A stretch of DNA of 64,000 nucleotides from Areca catechu (Eukaryota > Streptophyta > Magnoliopsida > Arecales > Arecaceae), in the NCBI GenBank assembly GCA_021397845.1, contig CM038043.1:32487501-32551500 (forward strand), given 5' to 3'. This document shows, in pieces, positions 35,776 through 47,530 of this stretch. Positions within the stretch are counted from its first letter, which is position 1; every line of letters starts with the position of its first letter. Under the pieces are notes generated by a model that was not told the DNA's origin, did not search any database, and saw nothing but the letters and a program-made list of their open reading frames with translations. Made by a program: the position numbers and the translations under genes.

Positions 35776-36010
35776 AAATCATACAAAATTTGAAGTTGCC
35801 CAATTTTGTAGGACTCTTGAGGTTGCATATTTTGGTAGGACTCTACAAAATTTGAAGTTGCCCAATATTGTAGGACTCTTGAGGTTGCCCATTTTGGTAG
35901 GACTCTACAAAATTTGAAGTTGTCCAATTTTGTAGAACTCTTGAGGTTGCCCATTTTTGTAGGACTCTACAAAATCTGAAGTTGCCCAATTTTGTAGGAC
36001 TCTACAAAAG
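35776..36010 (+). repeat. 62-bp tandem repeat next to the copia primer site
   Basis: Units start at ACAAAAT near 35783, 35845, 35907 and 35969, giving about 3.7 copies. Each includes TACAAAATT and AATTTTGTA, perfect complements about 11 bases apart, so each copy can fold into a hairpin. The second leader has one copy fewer. Confidence 0.88.
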
Positions 36011-36573
36011 TTTAAAGTTACATATGATTGATATGTTTATGCATATATGTATGTCACTGGTTAGGGTTTTCACTTAAACCTTAATCGATATAGAGATATG
36101 TTTAGCTTTCTAGTCATCATACTGAAATAAGGTTGCCCTAGCATAATGGTGGATCCATTATGTGGTAGATGGTTGTCCTAGTATGATGACACACTTGGCA
36201 CATTATAAAATGATATATGATGCATGGTTGTTTAATGGTAATATTAGAATGTGCTTCTGTTTGAATTGCCCTCTATTAAAATTATATTAAGTTTTAGTGT
36301 CATATACCAAAAGCAAAATAATCAAGATGATTAGTTGATCATTCGGTGTCTAGGAAAAGTGGTTCATGATTGGTAAAGAGGACGTGGTTTTTAATTGGTT
36401 CTGTTGACTGACCTGGCCAATTTTTATTGGTGTCTAGGAAAGCAACGGGGGGATTCCCACTACTCTCCCACTTACCTGGCCAATAAGATTAACTTAATTC
36501 TTCATTGATATGCTTAGTGTAATATTCACTACATTAGGCCTTCGTTCATGCTAGGTCATTATTATGTTATGAT

Positions 36574-36894
36574 CCGTATTAGGTTTGTTGTATACACACA
36601 AGGCCTATTATGGTAACTAACACAATTTTGGCATAGTGCATTTGATACTTATGGCATGATTTAATATAATACTTTGTTTTGAACACACAAGGATATTATT
36701 ATTATAATCATGACTAAAAAGGAATGAAGGGTCTTACTTAACTAAAAATATTATAGTTTGTTGTGCACACATAAGGCTATTAATATTTTAGAGGCCAGGT
36801 TTTGTTGAGAATTGTATGAGATACAATTGGAAAGATGTTTCCTACCTTTGAACTTATAAAAGATTTGTTGTGTACACACAAGGTCTTTTATAAG
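36574..36894 (+). other. Four hairpins with a common loop, copia leader copy 1
   Basis: Four 20-base loops of the form TTTGTTGTGTACACACAAGG start at 36584, 36673, 36757 and 36864. Each is flanked by complementary arms of different sequence: CCGTATTAGG/CCTATTATGG (36574-36613), an AT-rich bulged pair around 36673-36692, AAAATATTATAG/CTATTAATATTTT (36745-36789), and CTTATAAAAGA/TCTTTTATAAG (36853-36894, perfect). The loop can pair within itself as TTGTG with CACAA. Confidence 0.75.
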
Positions 36895-37070
36895 GAATTA
36901 GGATCTCAACCCCACTAAGAAAATCAATTAGGGTTTCTCGATCATCATATAGAGGGTTATGATGCTTGATAAAATAGTGGGAGACATAATTAAGTTAAAG
37001 TCCTAATTTAATTATGTTTTGTCAACATTGGTTGTTTGCTTATGTTATGTTCTTTGTTAATGTAGATTAA

Positions 37071-40000
37071 ATGGCCTCTTCACTTTCACTCCATAGTATA
37101 CTTGATGCCAATAAATTGACTGGACCGAACTATGTTGACTGGTTGAGAAACCTAAAGATAGTACTCAGCCAGGAAAAACTTTCTTACATTCTTGATACCC
37201 CTACCTTGGAACCTTTCGGGGAAGATGCCTCGCAAGAGGAAAAGTCCATATACAAGATGTGGCAAAATGACTCACTCACTGTCAAATGTATCATGCTTGC
37301 CTCTATGACCAATGAGTTGCAGAGGCAACATGATAGCATGGACATTAACTCCATACTGCTCAATCTAAAAGAGCTATATGGAGAACATAGTCGAACTACT
37401 AGATATGAGATATCTAAATAGTTGTTCCATGCGAGATGACAGAAGGTACATCCGTACAAGACCACGTACTGATGGTTATTTTCCTGATCACTCGATTAGG
37501 TCAATTGGGTTTTGTTATGGATGGGGAGTTGAATCAGGATTTGATCCTGCAGTCACTCCCGGAGTCATTTTCATAGTTTGTTCTTAATTATCATATGAAC
37601 AAACTTAACACTTCCTTGCCTGAGCTGTTAAACATATTAAAAATAGCAGAGAGCCATTTAAAGAAAAATAAGGTTCCACTTCTTCTTGTGGATGGGATCA
37701 ACAAGAAGAAGTCATGCAGAAAGGGTTCCAAGAGCAGATTGAAACTAAAAAGGGGCATCAAGAAGAAGAAAGGAAAGAAGGCCTCCGAACAGATGACCTG
37801 TTTTCACTGTGGCAAGCCGGGTCATTGGAAGAGGAACTGCAAGGCTTACCTTGCAGGTATGAAGCCTGGTGCATCGGATGCACCAAAAGTTATGAAAGAA
37901 GTTCATACTATTTTGTCATTGGATTCTTCCATTTCAAATACTTGGGTATTGGATACCACCTGTGGTCATAATATCTGCAAATCATTGCAGGGGCTGCAGA
38001 GGCTTAGAGTATTGAAGGAAGGAGACTTCGAGCTCTATGGTGCTGGAGGAGAGTCCATCCAAGCAGAGGCCATAGGGACTTATATCTTGAAGTTACCTTC
38101 GGGGAAGATTTTAGAGTTGAGAGATTGTTACTATATGCCTAAGGTCATTAGAAATATCATTTCTGTACCCTTGTTACTTAGACAAGGTTATACTATGAAT
38201 GTGATGAGCAATGGTTGCTCAATCAGCTTTTCTAATGAAATTATATGTTGTGGCATATTTTGCAATGGTCTTTTAACTCTATCCACTAATGACAATATAC
38301 TTCATGTATGTAACAAACGAAAGAGAGATGATGTAAACAATACTTTACTCTGGCACTGTCGCTTCAACAAATTAGTGAGACTAGGATTAGCAAGTTATAC
38401 AAGAAAAATCTCCTTAATCCTTATGATTATGAATCATTAGGAACTTGTGAATCATGTCTCATGGATAAAATGGCCAAGACTCCATTTAGTGGACATAGAG
38501 AAAGGACAACTGAGTTATTAGGACTCATACATACAGATGTATGTGGGCCTATGACAACTCAGGCCAAGGGTGGATACTCTTATTTCATCACGTTTACTGA
38601 TGATTTTTCAAGGTATGGATTTGTGTATCTTATGAAACATAAGTCCGAAGCCTTTGATAAATTTTTAGAGTATCAAAGTATGGTAGAGAAACAAATGGAA
38701 AAAAGTATTAAAATCCTTCGATCAGATCGAGGAGGTGAATACTCATCCACCGAGTTTCTCGATCACTTAAAGAAAAGGGGATTATCTCTGAATGGACCCC
38801 TCCTTACACACTACAATTAAATGGTGTTGGTGAAAGGAGGAACCGTACCTTATTAGATATGGTACGGTTCATGATGTGCTTCACAGAGTTACTTGTTTCC
38901 TTCTGAGGATATGCCTTGGAAACCGTGGCTAATATCTTAAATAGAGTACCATCTAAATCTGTCTCTAGCACTCCAAATGAGATATGGAGGGGTAAGAAAC
39001 CCAATCTTAAGTATCTTAAGATATGGGGATATCCAGCCTATGTCAAAAAAAATTTTGGACATAAGCTGGATGCTAGAGCAGATAAGTATCTATTTGTAGG
39101 ATATCCTAAAGATAGTATAGGATATCTGTTCTACCACCCTAATGAACAAAAAGTTTTTGTCAGTAGGCATGCCACTTTTCTGGAGAAAGAGTTCATCCTA
39201 CGAAAGGGTAATGGGAGAAATATTGAACTTGAAGAATTTCAACAAATAGATACATCTCAACCAAATGATAACATATTTAGTATAGAACCAGAATACACCA
39301 CTCCTATCCGTAGGTCTGATAGGGTGCGTCATGCACCTGAGAGGTATGGGTTCATTATTGAAAATAATGAAGCCCAGATCATTGAAAATGATGAGCCTCT
39401 AACCTATACAGATGCTATCATGAGTAGGGACTCAGACAGATGGCTGGAAGCCATGAGATCCGAAATGGACTCCATGTATGTCAACCAAGTGTGGACTTTG
39501 GTTGATGCATCAGAGGGTATTAACCCTATTGGATGCAAATGGATCTATAAGAAAAAGATTGGGGTAGATGGCCAAGTCGAAACTTATAAAGCCAGATTAG
39601 TGGCTAAGGGTTTCAGACAAAAACAGGAATAGATTATGATAAAACATTTTCTCCTATTGCCATGCTCAAATCTATTCGGATCATGCTTGCTATAGTAGCA
39701 TATCATGATTATGAAATCTGGCAGATGGATGTGAAAACCGCATCCCTTAATGGTTTCCTTGAGGAAGAGGTCTATATGTCACAGCCAGAAGGTTTTATCT
39801 TGGAGACTAAACCTAATCAGGTATGTAGGCTGAAAAAATCTATTTATGGATTAAAGCAAGCATCCTGGAGTTGGAACATCCGATTTGATAAGACAGTCAA
39901 AGAGTTTGACTTTATCAAAAATGAGGATGAACCTTGTGTGTACAAGAAGACTAGTGGGAGTGCCATAGTTTTCTTGGTTCTATATGTGGATGACATACTC

Positions 40001-40963
40001 CTCATTGGGAATGATATCCCAATGTTACAATCAGTCAAGGTATGGTTATCTAAACAGTTTTTCATGAAAGACTTGGGAGAAGCATCCTATATACTAGGTA
40101 TCAAGATCTATAGAGATAGATCTAGGAGGATGCTAGGCTTATCCCAGTCTAGGTACATTGACCAAGTGCTAAAGAGATTTAGCATGGAAGGAAGTAAAAG
40201 AGATTACTTGCCCATTGGTCATGGCATACATCTTTCTAAGAAGATGTCTCCTAAGACACCTGAAGAAAGAAATAGAATGAGTTCTATACTTTATGCTTCG
40301 GCTGTAGGATCTATAATGTATGCTATGTTATGTACCAGGCCTGATGTGACATATGCCTTAGGTATAGCCAGCAGATTTCAGGCTGATCCAAGAGAGGATC
40401 ACTAGAAGGCTGTGAAAAATATTCTTAAGTACTTGAGAAGGACTAAGAATATTTTTCTGATATACGGAGGATCTGATCTTAAACTGGAAACTTATTCAGA
40501 TTCTAGTTTTCAATCGGATCCAGATGATAGCAAATCTATTTTAGGGTATGTTTTTATCCTAAATGGAGGAGCTGTAAGCTGGAAGAGTTCTAAACAGCAG
40601 ACTGTAGCTGACTCAACAACTGAGGCAGAATACATTGCTTTTAGTGAAGCTGCCAAGGAAGCTGTCTGGATGAAGAAGTTCATCTCAGAGTTGGGCATTG
40701 TTTCGGAGATTGAAGGTCCAGTACCACTTTACTGTGATAATACTGGAGCCGTTGCTCAAGCTAAGGAACCTAGAGCTCATCACAAATCAAAGCACATTCT
40801 AAGACGCTTCCATCTCGTTCGAGAGATTGTTGAAAGACAAGAAGTCTGCATTAAAAGAGTAGAAACGAAGAACAACATAGCAGACCCATTCACTAAAGCT
40901 CTACCACAGCGGGAGTTTGATCGCCACCTCGATTGTATGGGGTTAAAATTTAAAGGCATTTAG
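37071..40963 (+). pseudogene. Copia-1 gag-pol polyprotein, decayed
   Basis: Order is Ty1/copia: gag from the ATG at 37071 (MASSLSLHSILDANKLTG), CCHC knuckle from 37799 (CFHCGKPGHWKRNC), protease (WVLDTTCGHNIC, Asp at 37952), pre-integrase WH motif near 38350, integrase (HTDVCGPM, LRSDRGGEY, then GERRNRT), RT (KARLVAKGFRQ, SIYGLKQAS, YVDDILLIG at 39983), RNase H (YSDSSF, EAEYIA) and the ADPFTKAL tail. Broken by TAG at 37419-37421, a one-base loss near 37436, shifts near 38363, 38817 and 39625, and a stop at 40403-40405. The protease has Asp-Thr-Thr where Asp-Thr/Ser-Gly is usual. Integrase before RT confirms Ty1/copia; I do not assign a lineage. Confidence 0.92.
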
Positions 40964-40972
40964 CTTTAGTGC

Positions 40973-40982
40973 AAGTGGGAGA
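40973..40982 (+). promoter_or_regulatory. Copia-1 polypurine tract
   Basis: AAGTGGGAGA immediately before the 3' LTR is the plus-strand primer of copia-type elements. Confidence 0.85.
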
Positions 40983-40983
40983 T

Positions 40984-43428
40984 TGAAAGGATTATGTCTT
41001 AAAGGCCAATCGAAATGTTGTATTTCGATGAGATTTTCTTTTGTATCCCAAACCAGTGTATTGACATTATCAATTAATAAAGGTATTTTATTTTCATCAT
41101 ACGCTGTCTTATTAATTTTATTAAGATATGATGAACCCCATAGATTAGGACTATGGTTCTAGGGTTATGATGAGATCATACTAGTGAGACCTAAAGCCTT
41201 AAAACCCTAATCTAGAATATTCCTGGTCGATGGATATTGAGTAGGGGATCAATGTTTCCGGTAAGTCCAGCACATCTTATATATGCTTGGTGAAGAGGGT
41301 GACTGATCTCACAGTCACTTGTATTTGACACTAATACTAGGATGTGGGTGCTCATTAGAGAATGAGTTCACTGAATGGATCCAGCTTGAGAACATCTAAT
41401 GGAACCTTATCTGTTTGTCAATAGATAGTTCTCATAGTGGGAGTAGTGCATGTGATCCTTTGACCTGAGACTGCCTTGGTACCTTGTATGCATGAATCCA
41501 TACTTTGGTTCACACTCAATCATGACACTGAGTCATGCATGGGGTGATACTGGGTTTGGTGGATTGCATATGGAGGTTGTGAGTAGGTCAAAAAGGAATC
41601 GGTCAACCCTAGTAAGAGGGAAGCGCATCCATATGATTTCAATCAAATAAAGATTCGGGAAATCTTTGATCAAAGTATGAACATTGGAAATAGTTTCTAA
41701 TGGTTCATTAATGAATCATCATTTTCAGATTGAGCAAGGAATGAATATGAAATTGGATTTGACAAGTATCCATATCCATAGTCATATTCAGGGTGCAAGT
41801 AGATCGAAGGACTGAATTACCCGGTAACTCACCACTGAAGGGTATTTTGGTAAATCCACCAAAATTCATCATCTTCCGAGTAGGCATGACATGTTGCTAG
41901 ACGTCAATCTTGTTTTGTAGGTCTTCATGAACCAATTGATTTGGTTTCATGAGTCAATTCGATGTGTAATTCGAATTGGACAATTAGGTGAGCTAATTTG
42001 ACCTAATTAGGTCAATCGGGTTCGATCGGATCGAATCGGCTCAAGCCTAAACCTACTGCTGGCTAGATGTGGAATCCAATGAGTCACACACAATAGAGAC
42101 TTGGCCAAGGAAGTCATTCATGATTTAATTAGGGTCATAGGATCCTAATTGGTTAGCCGGATTACATACTTGCATATGTAGGCTAACCAAATTCCTAACC
42201 CAATTGGATTGGGTCTGGTTGCTTGGTAATTGGGCTAACCTAATTATGGAAAACTTAAATTAGGTTGAGTCCTAAGTGGGGCTAGCCTAATCAGAGCTAA
42301 ATCTGATTTTAATTTGGATTTAAGGGCATTTTAGGCACCATACATGAAGAGTCCCAATGGCATGGGACTCTTGGTACCTAAATGATACCTTAACTTCAAA
42401 AGGACACAAAATGAGCTATAGATCTCTGATTTGAATATAATTTATATGGTCAGAAAGAAAATTTTATGCTCTTTCAATGATGCCAATATTTCCTATATTT
42501 TGACTGGTCAACATTCTTTGAAATTTGCATGGAAGAAGGATGGCGCGTGCGGTGCATGAAGAGTCGCAACTCTTCATGTGGCGCAGAGTTCTGATGGAGA
42601 GTCCTTTGCTATCAGGACTCTTCATAATCTTCGATGTTTGGAGATTGAAGAGGCACCTCTTGGCTTCCTAGGGACCAGTAATTGACATGTGGCAAGTGAG
42701 AATTCGTCTAGATAAAAGAAGGGATGTGAATAAGGCCTTCGGTGCATGAATGGTCTTATTAGATATGATTTTTCAAGCCAGATAACTTCTCTTCAGTCTT
42801 GAAAAATCATATCTGATAAGTTGATGGGAGGACATATCACACACCCCTCTTGTATTTATAAATAGGGGGGTGAAATGAGTTTGATATAAGAATTCCACCA
42901 AAGTACTATTCAGAGTGTCTCTCTCTCCCTCCTTCTTTCTTTAAGACAAGACTTGTCTTGTTAAGACAAGGTCTTTTCTAATAGGACAAGGCTTTGTTTT
43001 AGAACATAAGCCTAAGGGGTCCTAGAGGAGGGTTGTCCTAAAACCAAGAGTGGTTTAGGAGAGTATCTTTAGTGCCCTACAGTAGGACAGGGTGTCCTAT
43101 AGTGGTCAATAGACCAAAGGCTGCCGAAAGAGTTCCACTTATCCAAGCAACTTGAAGAAGGAGTTCTTCCTTGGTCCGAGTTTCATGTGGATCACCGTTG
43201 GAGGGCGAACGTTTGGGCACCTAGTGGAGAAGAAGGCTGAATCAGGGTTTTCTTCATTGGATTGGATACTAGCGGTTCAGGTTGGTGCCTAAACTCTAGT
43301 TTATATTACATATGCATGTTTGTATATTTTAATTCCTTGTAAGGAGGTCTTGGGTTAAGGGTTTGGTAGTGGTTTCATAATAGATTTTTGAAATCCACGC
43401 CTCTACCTTGGTCACCAAAACCCTTACA
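40984..43428 (+). repeat. Copia-1 second LTR
   Basis: A 2445-bp LTR, 3' LTR of the complete copy and 5' LTR of a second, truncated internal region. TATA box at 42857-42864; R-region palindrome at 42943-42959. The GGCGCGCGCGGTG run of the first LTR (near 34860) is changed here to GGCGCGTGCGGTG. Confidence 0.92.
42857..42864 (+). promoter_or_regulatory. TATA box of copia-1 second LTR
   Basis: TATAAATA, preceded here by T instead of C, followed by the same G run. Confidence 0.7.
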
Positions 43429-43457
43429 GTGGTATTAGAGCTACCTTATTAGGGCTA

Positions 43458-43626
43458 AATCATACAAAATTTGAAGTTGCCCAATTTTGTAGAACTCTTG
43501 AGGTTGCCCATTTTGGTAGGACTCTACAAAATTTGAAGTTGTCCAATTTGTAGGACTCTTGTGGTTGCCCATTTTTGTAGGACTCTACAAAATTTGAAGT
43601 TGCCCAATTTTGTAGGATTCTACAAA
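43458..43626 (+). repeat. 62-bp tandem repeat, second copy
   Basis: Units at about 43464, 43526 and 43587; the middle one has lost a base. It has one unit fewer than the first leader. Confidence 0.85.
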
Positions 43627-44190
43627 AGTTTAAAGTTACATATGATTGATATGTTTATGCATATATGTATGTCACTGGTTAGGATTTTCTCTTAAACCTT
43701 AACCGATATAGAGATATGTTTAGCTTTCTAGTCATCATACTAAAATAAGGTTGCCCTGGCATAATGGTAGATCCATTTTGTGGTAGATGGTTGTCCTAGT
43801 ATGATGACACACTTGGCACATTATAAAATGATATATGATGCATGGTTGATGAATGGTAATATTAGAATGTGCTTCTGTTTGAATTGCCCTCTATTAAAAT
43901 TATGTTAAGTTGTAGTGTCATATACCAGAAGCAAAATAATCAAGATGATTAGTTGATCATTCGGTGTCTAGAAAAAGGGTTCATGATCAGTAAAGAGGAT
44001 GTGGTTTTTAATTTGTTCCGTTGACTGACCTGGCCAATTTTTATCGGTGTCTAGGAAAGCAACGGGGGGACTCCCACTACTCTCCCACTTACCTGGCCGA
44101 TAAGATTAACTTAATTCTTGATTGATATGCTTAGTGTAATATTCACTACATTAGGCCTTTCTTCATGCTAGGTCATTATTATGTTATGAT

Positions 44191-44511
44191 CCGTATTAGG
44201 TTTGTTGTGTACACACAAGGCCTATTATGGTAACTAACACAATTTTGGCCTGGTGCATTTGATGCTTATGGCATGATTTAATATAATACTTTGTTGTGAA
44301 CACATAAGGATATTATTATTACAATCATGACTATAAAGGAATGAAGGGTCTTACTTAACTAAAAATATTATAGTTTGTTGTGCACACACAAGGCTATTAA
44401 TATTTTAGAGGCCAGGTTTTGTTGAGAATCGTATGAGATACAATTGGAAAGAGTTTTCCAACCTTTGAACTTATAAAAGATTTGTTGTGTACACACAAGG
44501 TCTTTTATAAA
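44191..44511 (+). other. Four hairpins with a common loop, copia leader copy 2
   Basis: Loops at 44201-44220, 44290-44309, 44374-44393 and 44481-44500, with the same arm pairs as the first leader. The last stem has one terminal change. Loop changes between copies (for example TATACACACA to TGTACACACA in the first) leave the stems intact. Confidence 0.75.
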
Positions 44512-44687
44512 GAATTAGGATCTCAACCCCACTAAGAAAACCAATTAAGGTTTCTCGATCATCATATAGAGGGTTATGATGCTTGATAAAATAGTGGGAG
44601 ACATAATTAAGTTAAAGTCCTGATTTAATTATGTTTTGTCAACATTGATTGTTTGCTTATGTTATGTTCTTTGTTAATATAGATTAA

Positions 44688-45347
44688 ATGGCCTCTTCAC
44701 TCTCACTCCGTAGTATACTTGATGCCAATAAATTGACTGGACCGAACTATGTTGATTGGTTGAGAAATCTAAAGATAGTACTCAGCCAGGAAAAACTTTC
44801 TTACATTCTTGATACCCCTACCTTGGAACCTTTAGGGGAAGATGCCTCGCAAGAGGAAAAGACCACATACAAGATGTGGCAAAATGACTCACTCACTATC
44901 AAATGTATCATGCTTGCCTCTATGACCAATGAGTTGCAGAGGCAACATGATAGCATGGACACTAACTCTATAATGCTCAATCTAAAAGAGCTATATGGAG
45001 AACATAGTCGAACTGCAAGATATGAGATATCTAAGCAGTTATTCCGTGCGAGAATGACAGAAGGTACATTCGTACAAGACCACGTACTGATGGTTATTGA
45101 CTTGGTTACTCGATTAGGTCAATTGGGTTTTGTTATGGATGGGGAGTTGAATCAGGATTTGATCCTGTAGTCACTCTCGGAGCCATTTTCACAGTTTGTT
45201 CTTAATTATCATATGAATAAACTTAACACTTCCTTGCTTGAGCTGTTAAATATGTTAAAAATAGCAGAGAGCCATTTAAAGAAAAATAAGGCTCAACTTC
45301 TTCTTGTGGATGGGATCAACAAGAAGAAGTCAGGCAGAAAGGGTTCC
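44688..45347 (+). pseudogene. Copia-1 gag, second copy, truncated
   Basis: Starts MASSLSLRSILDANKLTG and stays open longer than the first copy (past the Gln that is a stop there) until TAG at 45168-45170, where the first copy has CAG. The homologous frame continues to 45347 (LLNMLKIAESHLKKNKAQ, INKKKSGRKGS) and then jumps to the Tat-1 antisense gene. CCHC and all of pol are absent, and there is no third LTR. Confidence 0.88.
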
Positions 45348-45884
45348 AATCAGAGGCTTTGTATCTTGCCATAGCCTCGACGGCTCCCTTCCTGGTGACC
45401 TCAGCTTGACAGACCGCCTCGACGGCCTCCTTCTTTGCAGCCTCCACCGAGTTGACCACCACCACGGCCTTCTCTTTGGCTCATGCAGCTTTCTTCTCGG
45501 TAACGGTGGCTTTCTTCTCGACAGCGGTTGCCCGCTCCTTCGCCGCCCCCCGTTATGCTTGAAGGGACTGGGCCTGTTCTTTCTCTCGGGCAGCTTCAAC
45601 ACCGATCTCTTTCAGCCTAGCCTCCTTGGCATTGAGCTCTTTCGCCCTGCTCTTGGACCGACTCCTCTCCCTGTCCAAGGACTCCTCGAGCTCCTTTATG
45701 CGCCTCTTAGTGCTTACAACCTTGCCCCGGAGCTCTTTATTCTTCAGATTGGCCTCCTAGGCCGCGTCGTTCTTCTACTTCACCTCGGCCATCAGGGACT
45801 CAAGCTATGCTCCTCGTTGCTTGTCCCTCTTGGTCCAGTTTCTGCAGTAGTCTCTGATGAGTAGGAGTTCAGCACCGAGCTGCA

Positions 45885-45952
45885 CTAAAGAAGACATCAG
45901 CCACAGAGACAAGAAGAAAGGAATGGGGTGAGGCGAAGGAAAAAATACTTAC
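45885..45952 (-). other. Intron 2 of Tat-1 antisense gene
   Basis: Minus-strand GTAAGTATTTTTTCC donor and a pyrimidine-rich TTCTTCTTTAG acceptor, 68 nt. It lies where Tat-2 has a 70-nt intron. The flanking frames are off by one base, which I attribute to decay. Confidence 0.6.
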
Positions 45953-46600
45953 CAAGAAGAGTTGGGGAAGGTGCTGCTGATGGCATCGCCTAGGAGCTTC
46001 CCCGCCTTCTCCCGCCGATCACATGACTGGATGGTGAAGTCCATCATGTGCTCGATGAGATTCTGATCTTGAACCAGGAAGGTGTTCGGCGCCAACTTGA
46101 AGGGCACCCTGCGGTGGTCCTTCTCCCTCTTATTTGCCATTGATCACCGACTCCTCTGGGTGAGGAAGCATCGGAGGCATGGTGAGAGCTCGACACCACT
46201 CCAGACGGCACCGCTGACACTGGCTCCACTCTCTCCTGCTCTCCATCCTCTTCGAACTCGACGATCTCCGGGGGAGGAGATGCCATGGCCGCAGCGGCAG
46301 CAGCAGATCTAGCCCGGACGACCACCTCGGGCTCTTGGGCCAGGAGCAAATTGTGTTGCCTTGGTGACTCAGGAGCGAGCTCGGTAGCCCTCCTACTCGG
46401 CTCAAGAGTGGGCTTGACCGCCCTCCTGCCCTGCTCAGGGGCGGGTTCTGCCCTCCTCCCGCTCAGCTCGGCTAGCACGGTAGGTGCAGCCCTCACGCCG
46501 CCCTCTTCACGAGCTTTCTTTGAGAAGGACTCACTGACCCCCGCTGGTGGACCCCTCTTTTGGGAGAGTGCGAAGAGGTCATCTAAGGAGAACTTCATGC

Positions 46601-46680
46601 CTGCACGAAGGACAATGTGAACTCCATGCTTGGAAAGTCAAAGAGAAAGCATAAGGAGATAAAGCTTGAGCCGAACTCAC
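46601..46680 (-). other. Intron 1 of Tat-1 antisense gene
   Basis: Minus-strand donor TTGG/GTGAGTTCGG and acceptor CCTTCGTGCAG/GCATGAAG, 80 nt, phase 1. Removing it joins the frame ending LIRQLG to the frame beginning MKFSLDD; left in, the frames do not match. Confidence 0.72.
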
Positions 46681-47530
46681 CCAACTGTCGTATTAGGCTG
46701 ACCCCGGCTTTGGATAGGTTCTGCTCTGACAGCAGAACCTCGAGGGAGGGGACCTGGTCGACACGAAGCTGGTTGTAGATCTCTCGATTAGCCGCTTCGA
46801 TCACTGAATTTTGGTTAGGGGATCGATCTGGGACACTCCAAACTCAGTCAACCCCCTCGATCGAGGCGAACAAGTATTTACTCTTCCATCCTTTGATGGA
46901 AGAGGGGAGCTCAAATTTGATGCCCATTGGGTGAGAAGAGATAGACCACCACCCCTCCTCGGAAGGGTGGTGTTTCAGGGTGAAGAAGACCCTGAACAAA
47001 GAGAAGTGGGCAACAATCCCGTGGAAGTGGCAAATAACTATGAAATAGAAAATCATCTTGACGGCATTGGGAACTAGCTGAGCAAGAACAAGATGATAGT
47101 TACTCAGCACGAAGAGAAAGAAGGGACAAAAAGGAAATCGAAGGTCCCCTGTGAGGGTTTCCTTATAGAGGGCAATCTAGTACAGGCCACTGGAGGTGAC
47201 CCATTCCCGTGGTTGAGAAACTGAGAGCCGAATGGAGTTCGGGATACCATAGGTCTCCTGGATGGTCACAAGTTCCTCGACGATGATCGCTGAAGCAACC
47301 CCACTAGGACCTGTTGACCGAGAGGGTTCGAGGGTGGGTTCAGGTGGAGGAGGAGATGGAGGACAAGCCCTAGACTCCCTAATCACAATCCTAATAGGGT
47401 GGGGCCTCCTGCTAATCTCGAAGCGCATCTCTTCCCCCTCCTCATCGGAGGAAGAAGGTGGCCTAGGCCGAGAAGGCCTAGCCTTACTTTGGTTGGTCGA
47501 AGGATGGAAGTTTGGACCAAAGCAAGACAT

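Larger units (their letters stand above)
35748..37070 (+). other. Copia-1 leader
   Basis: A 1323-bp untranslated leader. The primer site is 35749-35760, TGGTATTATAGC, two mismatches from the tRNA-iMet complement (the second copy has one). It contains a 62-bp tandem repeat right after the primer site and four loop-sharing hairpins at 36574-36894. No coding frame. Confidence 0.85.
43429..44687 (+). other. Copia-1 leader, second copy
   Basis: The primer site 43430-43441, TGGTATTAGAGC, has one mismatch to the tRNA-iMet complement. It holds about 2.7 copies of the 62-bp repeat (43458-43626) and the same four hairpins at 44191-44511. No coding frame. Confidence 0.85.
45348..47530 (-). pseudogene. 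Tat-1 antisense accessory gene, three exons, 3'-truncated
   Basis: This gene runs on the minus strand, opposite to Tat-1 pol, between pol and the 3' LTR. Exon 1 (47530-46681) has an acidic N-terminus (SSSDEEGEE) and a domain of the type found in Tat accessory and plant transposon-related ORFs (LAQLVPNAVKMI, HHPSEEGWWSI, LPSSIKGWKSKYLF). Exon 2 (46600-45953) begins MKFSLDDLFAL and is Ala/Pro/Arg-rich and probably disordered; exon 3 (45884-45348) is a long coiled coil of Lys/Glu/Ala. A TAG at 47177-47179 interrupts exon 1, and more stops lie in exon 3. The C-terminus was lost at the copia junction. Function is unknown; similarity to known Tat extra ORFs is from memory. Confidence 0.75.
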
